From Phylloscopus collybita (Eukaryota > Chordata > Aves > Passeriformes > Phylloscopidae), in the NCBI GenBank assembly GCA_027886175.1, contig JAJNNQ010000003.1, forward strand, positions 2,688,001-2,752,000: a stretch of 64,000 nucleotides of DNA, given 5' to 3'. Position 1 is the first letter of the stretch. Each line of letters begins with the position of its first letter. Of the stretch, positions 56,209 through 64,000 are shown piece after piece. The position numbers were made by a program, and so were the translations under genes. The notes below the pieces were generated by a model. That model was given only the letters and a program-made list of their open reading frames with translations. It did not search any database and had not been told where the DNA came from.

Positions 56209-57570
56209 CTAGAAACCCAGAGGAACTCCATCAGTCAAAGTACAACACAAAGCACAGCTGTAAATTACATTTCCAACTCATTAAATCAGCAGCGTTTTAT
56301 GAGTTATTCCGGTTTTAAGCCACATCACCTAATCCTGAGGCTTAAATAAAACTCTCCTTAAAGACTATGTGCAATAAGTCTCCAGGATCATTCACCCCAT
56401 GCAGATTATAAAATTATTATGCTGAGGGAATGTATTTTTCTCCCTGCAAATCACTTCACGCAGAAAAATTTACTCCTCAGATTAACCACGGAGTTTCCTA
56501 CAGGTTACTAAAATTCCTGAAACAGAAAACAAAGAAAATCTTCTTCCCCTTTTTTCCTGTTCTAAACTTTCTTTTCTCCTTTAGCGCAAACACAAGTCTA
56601 TTAATTTAAAAAGGAGGAGCTTGATTTGTTAAAAATATACCTGAGAAAAGCTGGAATAAACTCTGAGGGCCTGCCCAGGACACGTGGGGAAGGCAAGACA
56701 GAGATAAATCACTAATTTGTACAGTGGCAGAACAGATTGTGCACAAGCTCATGGCACAGTGGTTGCTGCTGGAATCACAACTGAAATGTGGGAAATAACT
56801 CAGTGGAGCTCAGTGCCTCAAAAAAGCTGTGGAAAACACGAGGTTTTCCCAAATTCCTTTTTTTAATGTTTTTAGGGAGAAAGGCCAGAAGTGCTGTGGT
56901 GGCTCAAAGAACAACCCAGAACCATCAACACTGAACTGTGCACCAGCAGTCAAACTGATTAAAACTAATTAAAACTAATTAAAAAACTAACCTCAACAGC
57001 CAGATCAATATACACTGGCAGCTACCACTGCATTTAGCTTGTGGTTAAGAGCATTTAACCTCATCAAACCACCTCAAATGCAGAGAAATCGGTTCTTTTA
57101 AGTCCAGGAAGGGTGGGAGCACATGTGCCTTGCCTTGGCACATCAGAACACTTGTACATGTTTTAGTGATGACCCACAGGAGTGAAAAATACTTTAGGAT
57201 GAACAACTTTGTGTGTGAAATAACAGTCTGAAACACACAGAATAGCAGTCTGTGCTCCTGCTGCCATTTTTAACCCATCACAACCTAAAATCCCCTTGTG
57301 CTGTGTTGCCCCAGATGATACCATCCTAAAACTTAAAAAACCCCTAATGCTCATTTTTCTGAAAAGCAAGATTTTATTCAAGTTCCTGTCATTAAAGCCT
57401 CCTTTATCTCATTGAATTTCCGTTCTTTCTTCTCCTGGTCTCCCTCCAAACCCTAAGACATTGGACACAAACCCTTACAATTTCCAAATCTAAGTTCCGT
57501 TGCGTGATGAGCACTCACCAGCAAGGCAAAGCTCTCCAGAACCTTGGCAGCAATAAAATGAAAGCCTTAC

Positions 57571-57612
57571 CTTAAAGCTTCTGTGGCTGCCTCATCTGCT
57601 GCTCCTCCTCCC
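57571..57612 (-). other. SI: SI exon 1 (noncoding 5' UTR)
   Basis: The low end is a strong donor, AAG|GTAAGG, at 57571/57570. The high end is approximate: it is set about 30 bases below the CATAAAG box. The exon has no ATG, as in human SI, whose first exon is also a short leader. It joins exon 2, where the start codon is the first three bases after the acceptor. Confidence 0.7.
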
Positions 57613-57638
57613 TGTGAAGTTCAACATCAAACCTGGGC

Positions 57639-57648
57639 CTTTATGAGC
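57639..57648 (+). promoter_or_regulatory. CDX2-like site / TATA-like box of SI
   Basis: CTTTATGAGC read on the plus strand fits the CDX consensus (A/C)TTTAT(A/G) and resembles the mammalian SIF1 element. Read on the minus strand it is CATAAAG, the only TATA-like sequence about 30 bases above exon 1. It may serve both roles. Confidence 0.55.
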
Positions 57649-57774
57649 TGCTGTTATCAGTGCTCAGCTGTGTTTGCAAAGCCCTGGGCCAATGGCAGGC
57701 ACAGCCAGAATTACAGGCAGATTACAGACACTCTTTGGACTAAACACTGGGATTATTGAAGTCCAGGAGTTGCT

Positions 57775-57788
57775 GGTTAATCAATAAT
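57775..57788 (+). promoter_or_regulatory. HNF1-like site of the SI promoter
   Basis: GGTTAATCAATAAT closely matches the HNF1 consensus GTTAATNATTAAC. It lies about 170 bases above the inferred start. Mammalian SI promoters carry HNF1 elements (SIF2/SIF3) in a similar region. Confidence 0.6.
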
Positions 57789-57800
57789 ATTTCGGTTCCA

Positions 57801-58558
57801 TAGGAAGCATTGGGTTCTGCAAAGGAGAGAAAGGCAGCTATGAGATGCCAATCAGCTCATCCAGCTGCGTGACTGGGTTGTTTTTTTTTTTTTTTTAATC
57901 TCTTCATTTTCCATATCTTTGTTACTTTAACCTTTATGGAACCCCTCATGTTCCTCGTGTGTTATTTCTGCTTAATCACCACAAGAAGTCGTTAAACACT
58001 CCCAAATGAGGGGAAGAGCTGTTGAACACATTGCAGGGGAGAATCAAATTTATGACCGTTAAATTTTTTTATTGGAATTAACTATAAAATGTTAATCTTC
58101 AATCAATATAAACAGATTTCAGGGGATAAAGCTAATAAATGTCAAAGGCAGATGAAAGAGATGAAAGATGAACACAGAAATGTTAAAATTTTATAGCAAA
58201 GAGGCTTCAATCATAACCTTAATATGAATCCTTCACACCTAACTGGTTTTTGTCTTTTTCTCTCAAGTGATAGGTGGGATTCTAATATTAAATCTGTATT
58301 TTCCAAAGGAAAGCTTTCAATTCATAATATTAAAGCATTTACATTTTTCAATAATAAAAAAAGGCTGAGAAGTGCCACTTGTTTTTTTGTTCTGCTCACA
58401 AATTTACTCCAATTCCTCCATCCCTCAGCTCTGCCTGTGGAGCCCCAGGAGTGAGAAATTTGGAATATTTCCTGATGAATCACAGAGGGGATGGGCCCCT
58501 TTTCCTCAGTCAGCACTTAAAGGAAAGAAAATCAATGGCACGTGCAGAGCACTGGGAC
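57801..58558. other. SI upstream flank
   Basis: AT-rich flank between the promoter and the tetranucleotide arrays, with a poly(T) run at 57882-57897. Several TTAAT and ATAAA words occur, but composition alone could produce them. Confidence 0.5.
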
Positions 58559-58674
58559 TTCCTTCCTTCCTTCCTTCCTTCCTTCCTTCCTTCCTTCCTT
58601 CCTTCCTTCCTTCCTTCCTTCCTTCCTTCCTTCCTTCCTTCCTTCCTTCCTTCCTTCCTTCCTTCCTTCCTTCC
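58559..58674. repeat. (TTCC)29 array upstream of SI
   Basis: Twenty-nine perfect TTCC tetramers with no interruption. Tetranucleotide arrays this pure are usually length-variable. It lies about 0.95 kb above the SI start. Confidence 0.95.
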
Positions 58675-58679
58675 TTTTT

Positions 58680-58954
58680 CCATCCATCCATCCATCCATC
58701 CATCCATCCATCCATCCATCCCTGTCCATCCCTGTCCATCCATCCATCCCCATCCATCCATCCATCCATCCATCCATCCATCCATCCCCATCCATCCCTG
58801 TCCATCCATCCATCCATCCATCCATCCCCATCCATCCATCCATCCATCCATCCATCCATCCATCCCCATCCATCCATCCATCCATCCCTGTCCATCCATC
58901 CATCCATCCATCCATCCATCCCCATCCATCCCTGTCCATCCCTGTCCATCCATC
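58680..58954. repeat. (CCAT)n array with CCTG and CCCCAT variants
   Basis: Directly follows the (TTCC)29 array after TTTTT. About 275 bases of CCAT with regularly spaced CCTGT and CCCCAT interruptions, giving a longer secondary period. The six open frames through both arrays are repeat translations. Confidence 0.95.
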
Positions 58955-61900
58955 TCCCCTCAGGTGCCACCACTCCCAGGGACTCAGGTGAACCACAGGC
59001 AGAGTTTTCAAACAAATCTCACCCCTCCTTTCCATGGGAACAACACCCATGTCCAAGAAACCTCTGGAAGCACTGCTAAAAATTGCTAAATATGCTGCTT
59101 TATGAGTGTTTATTAAAAAACCAAAATGGTTTAGTGTGGGTGATGAGGATGATGATGGCTGGGGGAAGCCTGAGGGGTTTGTTTGATGGATATTTGTTTT
59201 CCAGAGTTTATTTATTTCATTTGCCTGTTCCAGGTAAAGCACTGGGCCCAGCGCAGCGTATTCCATGGGTTCCATTTAACAACCTCCCTGCCATCAATAA
59301 AACCATTTGCTTAAGTGCTTCCCTGAACTGGCAGTGCCACCAACCCCTGCTATCCATCACCCAGGGAACGCTTTCCCTGCCGCTCCAGAGCACAAACATG
59401 GGGAGCACACTCAGCTCTCCAGGGAGCTTCCCCAGCAGGTCTCCCAGCTGAGTGTGCTCTCTTTACTCCACAGAGCAGACCAGAGCTTCCAGGGCAAGGT
59501 GTGAGATCAAACTCCAGGGAGGAGGAACGGGGAAGGCTCCTCAGCCAGGGACACTGAGAGGCCATAAAACCAACGAGAACTCCATTAAGTGAAGGAGCAG
59601 CGTTGTCTCTGCTGGCTCCAGCTTTGGTTTCCAGGAACTCAGATTTGATTATTTTGTGATATAAAGCTGGGAAGAAGGATTGTTAGAAACCCAGGGGTAC
59701 AGGCTAGGCTGGAGAGAATGGCACAGGAAAGCAATCTAGGAAATGAGGTACTGTCAAAAATGCAGTAATTTAAAAAGAGACATTTATCGCTTTGCTTTGA
59801 ACAGGTCCATTTTTAATTAAATCACACACAACCTGCAAAGCTCATTAGCTGGGCAGAGCGAGCTCCCTGGCATTCCTTCAGTCAGCTGGGCTAAAAATCG
59901 GGGTTTCAGCTACAGGACCATGCTAGGAAATAGAAATGGCTTATGCTTTGTCTACAGTTTAACAAAATTTGTTTTTTCATTGTTTTGATGTTAAATAGTT
60001 ACTATAAGTTAGAGCTACAGGCCTTAATTTCTGTAAGGATCTGTTGGCACCTTACCAGTCCAGCCAGGAACATAATTGCTATTATGAAAGGATGTCTGGC
60101 ACAGGCCCAGTGGGAACACACTCCTGTAATCCCCACATTCCTCCTCTGCGGGGCTGAACCCACCCTGCAATCCCAGCTCTCCAGACTGGGAGCTCTCCAG
60201 GGTAGCTCTGGCCACACGCCAGCAAGGAAACAGGCTGAGCTCTTTTCAGAGGCCGGGAGCCTCCTCCAGACATTCAGCTGAGCAAGGTGAGGAGCTGTGA
60301 AGCCTCACCAATGCATTGAAAAGAGACTTTCCCCCAAAGAGACTCTGGAGAGAATGAATTTGGATTCATCCCGTGTTGTGTCATTTTTCCCAGCGCACAT
60401 CGCAATTCAAGATCAGATGCTGTGAGCTCCGTCTGAGACAAAAGCACTTTTCATTTTATACTAATTGACAACCAAAATATTTTGATTTTGTTTACCAAAC
60501 AGAAGGAGAAATAACATCAACTGAGTCGCTTCCTTGCGGTGGAAGAGCAGGACATATTTGAAGTTCATTTTTGGAGTGTGTGCAGTTCTTCTCAAAGAAA
60601 TGCAAATAGACATTGTATAGAAGCTATTTTTCTAGATAAATATGTTTCTTTAAGCCTAAACAAGGGATCTTTACCTTCATTCCAATGCTACTTTTGAGCC
60701 AACAAAGTATGGCAGAGGTGATGAAATGCATTAAAATGCAATGCCAGTGCTTTTTGTGAATTTTTATAAGGTCAAATTAGAGACCAGTGATAATTAGAGA
60801 TCAGTGATCACGACAATGATGGCAAAGACAAGAATTCCAGTGGATCTACTGTGTATAGGAAGAGGAATAAATTTTGCAGTCCTCAGTGCAAATGAGGAAA
60901 TGACTTGCTGGGCGTCTCTAAAACACAAAAATAATTACTGGAAGTCAGTGCAGAACACACTGCTCAGGTGATGACTCAGTGGGTGAGACCTGAAATCAGA
61001 GGAGAAATGTTATAACAATACTCCTCAAAAACCCCAAACCCTCTCATTCTTATTTTAATCACTGCTGAACACAAAAAGCACGAAGCGAGAAGGCGTCTGA
61101 TGTAGAAGGAACAAGTGTCAGGATGGTTTGAACCATAATCATGAATATAAATCACTTGATTATGTCTGGAAATTAATAACTGCTGCTGCTCAAGATAGCA
61201 AAGGGTAGCTCTTAGTAGAGCCAAGTCTTATGTATTGCCAATATTTATTATCTACCTTCGCAACTGACAAAGAAATTACAAGATTGCAGGAGAAAAGAGA
61301 ATATTTTTCCTTTGGCCATTCATGCATAAATATGTGGAAATATCAAAAATGTGCCTGGCATTATTACTTGATCAAAATCTATCATCTGCTTTTTGATTTT
61401 TTATTTTTTTTTTGAAGCTGTAATAAGAGAATATCAGGGATATTCCAAAATGGAAATATCTTACAAGCACGAGGTTTGAAGCTGGCATTTGCAGCTGACA
61501 ATGTTCACTCCAGGATAGAGTTCACTGCCTGTAAATGAAGGGGCAAAGGACAAATAATATTTGCTTCCAGCTAATTGCTGGCTCCAGATACTGCACCAAG
61601 TTGAAAGTGACTCTCAGCTGCATCCCCCCAGCTCTGCTTTGGGCAAAATGGAGAGAAAGGAATTCTTCACGTGGAGTTGGATGAAAACACCAACCATGGA
61701 AAAGCTGAAAAAAAAAAATCCCAAACAAGCAGAAAGAAGTTTAATTCTTTAGTAATTATCCTTCCTCCTCACATACCTGAATTCACAATTTGTGGATTTT
61801 TCAGACCAAGCCAGCTGTGGGTGCTGGTTTTGGGGTCCTTTTGCTGGGAACAACTGTCAGGTTTTACTCTCAACTCTTTCTTTTCTCAACTTCTTCAGCT

Positions 61901-64000
61901 TTATGTGATTTTTTTTTCCCCCCACGCTCCTTCCTACCTGGAATGGACCAGCAGAAAGGAATTTTCACTCCTGCTGGCAGACCTAGAAACATCAGAGATG
62001 TTTTCTGCACGAGGACATATCAAGGTTAATATTCAAGTTAAATTTGAATGAAGTTTTGAATAAAAACCTGGGTATTGCCTCCTACCAAACCTAGTTGGTG
62101 AAAAGTTGTTAAAAAAGGATGCATCATGTTTTAAATTCCTTTAAAAACTGTCCTCCCTTCTCCTTTGATTCCTTAAAAACAGGGGAAATTCTTAAACCAC
62201 CCAAGGCACCTCATTAATTTTCTAGAAATGGATAAATTCAAATGCCATGTGCTTAAGTAAAGCAGATACTCTTCAATAATTCAAACATGGACAAACGAGA
62301 ATCTTGGATTTAAGAGCCCAAATCACCCCTCTGTATTTAGGCTGGCCAAAGGCTCACCAACATAAAATAAATATTGACACAACCACCTCCTCATGCCAGT
62401 TTGGAGACACATATGGCACAGACCACCAGGACACCCAGGAATCTGCCAGCTCCAAAGATCCTTGAGTCATACATCAGGGCAAGTCCAAAATAGCCTTGGA
62501 TGGGTTTTGTAATCCTAGTTAAGAAAAAAAAAAAAACCAAAAAAACCCACCCAATAAATTGGGGACTCTTTACTTTCTTTGGCTTGTAAGTATGCATATT
62601 TTTACAAGCCAGGAAGACCAGAAACTTTACTTCTTCTTTTTAAACGAAGGTTAATTGCTAGGTTTTAATAACTACAATAATAATAATATTCATTAAAAGA
62701 AAGCATTTTAAGGTGAAAGGACGGATCTGCAATAACGACAACAACCTGAAAGGAATAAAAAACCTCCAGTTATTAAAACCAGTCAAAATGCACCTTATTA
62801 CCTCCAATATCCACCAGTCCTAACCTACTCCATCGAAATTTTTTCGCATTTTTTACTGAACAAAGGCTGAAATGACAGATTATGCCCCAGCTTTTGGAGA
62901 CAGGAAAAGATAATTCTGAAAGGAGCTGTTTAATGAAATCAGGGCTTTGACTTTTTTTTTTTTTTTTTTTGTCAGAGCTTTTCTGCTGCTCCCATGACTT
63001 TCCCTGTCCTTGCTGCAGATGGTCCAACAGCCAATTCCTGTGCTCCTTGCTGCTCCTGAGCAGGAAACAAAGCAAAGCCACCGTTATTATCTCTTGATTC
63101 CTCGCCAGCTTTTTGCTTATTTAGACATGATACTGCTGGATATTATTCAGCTTTGCATTTCTTACCAGTAAAAAAAAAAAAAAAAATAGATGGCTATTGT
63201 AGGAGAACAAAAGGATTAAAGGCTTAGGAGCTTCGGGTGCATGTTTAATATTCAGATATTTGTAATAACAACTGAGAGATGCAAACAGCATCAGTGCCAA
63301 GAAAGTGATTTGCTCCCACCTGTTTTTGTGTGGTAATTCAGGGAGCACTGCCCAGGAGGGTTGGTCTGGGCACGGGACACTCCTGAGGCAGAACCCAGCA
63401 GCTCATCCCAGCACCATCCAAGATGTGGGAAAACTCAAAGCCCACAGCTTTGACCTTCATTGCCATTGTCACCTCCATGGAATTTCAACTTCTAGTGACC
63501 TCTCAACTTGCACCCAGCGGTGATTTTTGTCTCCCTGGGATAAAGGATTCCAATCCTTCATGAAAAACAAAAAAAAAATGTTAAACCATGTCATAGATGC
63601 CTCTGCTTTACACAAACCCTCACAGACTCGGATCGTTCTGGTTCCAAGCTTTTCTCTCCAAGCACAACAGCTGGAAGATGGATTTGTTTGGGGGTTTTTA
63701 ATGATATTTTTACAGTCCCTTGCAATTCAAATGGGAGTGGGAATGAAAGCATCAAACATGTGAACAAAGCCTTGGGGGCCAGCAAGGCTGTGGGTGCTCA
63801 GCACACCTCGGCAGTTCTACTCTTAACTGGAAGGTTCTCCACAGGAGAGCCACCTCCTCAATATTTGCACACATTTATCTATAGGAACACACTTCTATAC
63901 ATTTATTTCAGCTGCCTTTAGGAGTCTTTGATCATGGACGTGCCCTGGGCAGGCTCAAACCACGCAGGATGGAATTCCATGCAGGGATTCAGAACTGCGG
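58955..64000. other. Upstream intergenic region, no gene seen
   Basis: Five kilobases without a convincing exon, tRNA or named repeat. Short A/T runs at 62950-62970 and 63171-63186. Any distal SI enhancers could lie here but cannot be recognised by eye. Confidence 0.5.

Larger units (their letters stand above)
57613..57800 (-). promoter_or_regulatory. SI: SI proximal promoter
   Basis: Read on the minus strand, this stretch contains, from distal to proximal, an HNF1-like site, an inverted CCAAT (57689-57693), a FOXA-like GCAAACA (complement of TGTTTGC, 57672-57678), a GATA site (CTGATAA, 57654-57660) and CATAAAG (57639-57645). This is the factor set known for the mammalian SI promoter (CDX2, HNF1, GATA4, FOXA), which gives enterocyte-specific expression. 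The identification rests on motifs and on position just above exon 1; no start site can be seen directly. Confidence 0.7.

Noticed and set aside
58372..59089. Several overlapping open frames over 230 residues on both strands
   Set aside because: They translate the TTCC and CCAT arrays (Leu-Pro-Ser-Phe and His-Pro-Ser-Ile repeats, or Lys-Glu-Gly-Arg and Trp-Met-Asp-Gly on the other strand). A 4-base repeat keeps all frames open; this is not a gene.

Overview
The window is nuclear DNA from a bird, probably a songbird. It holds degraded CR1 LINE 3' ends, LTR-like repeats of a type I associate with songbird genomes, short introns and AT-rich intergenic sequence. The 'bird' call rests on the CR1 fragments and on a compact vertebrate gene. 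The 'songbird' call is an inference from the repeat style.

There is one gene, and it is complete: sucrase-isomaltase (SI) on the minus strand, from its promoter near 57,650 to its poly(A) signal at 11,820. I traced 48 exons (one noncoding, 47 coding). Every junction uses GT and AG, and all codon phases agree. The coding exons sum to 5,427 nt, giving 1,808 residues plus a TGA stop, against 1,827 in human SI. The order is: short cytosolic tail, one signal-anchor membrane segment, very short stalk, trefoil domain 1, isomaltase-type GH31 unit, trefoil domain 2, sucrase-type GH31 unit. Both catalytic nucleophiles, both acid/base aspartates and the tryptic processing site can be located. There is no frameshift or internal stop, so the gene looks functional.

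Layout: 1-11,800 lies downstream of SI and holds CR1 fragments, microsatellites and one LTR-like repeat, with no gene I can support. 11,800-57,612 is SI. 57,613-64,000 is the promoter and upstream flank, with HNF1, CDX2, GATA and FOXA-like motifs close to the start and a compound (TTCC)n/(CCAT)n array about 1 kb further up. No tRNA, rRNA, CRISPR array or second protein gene was seen.

Points worth a second look: intron 4 is almost entirely one LTR-like insertion whose relative lies at 7.9 kb; the stalk is about 19 residues shorter than in human; Thr replaces Ile beside the sucrase nucleophile; exon sizes and phases of the two GH31 halves match almost one to one; a G9-T-G9-T-G5 tract lies in the 3' UTR; a 1-kb AT-rich higher-order repeat fills intron 47; and very long poly(U) tracts adjoin the 3' splice sites of exons 44 and 32. 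I found no undescribed biological system; the main interest is the SI gene and how repeats have shaped it.
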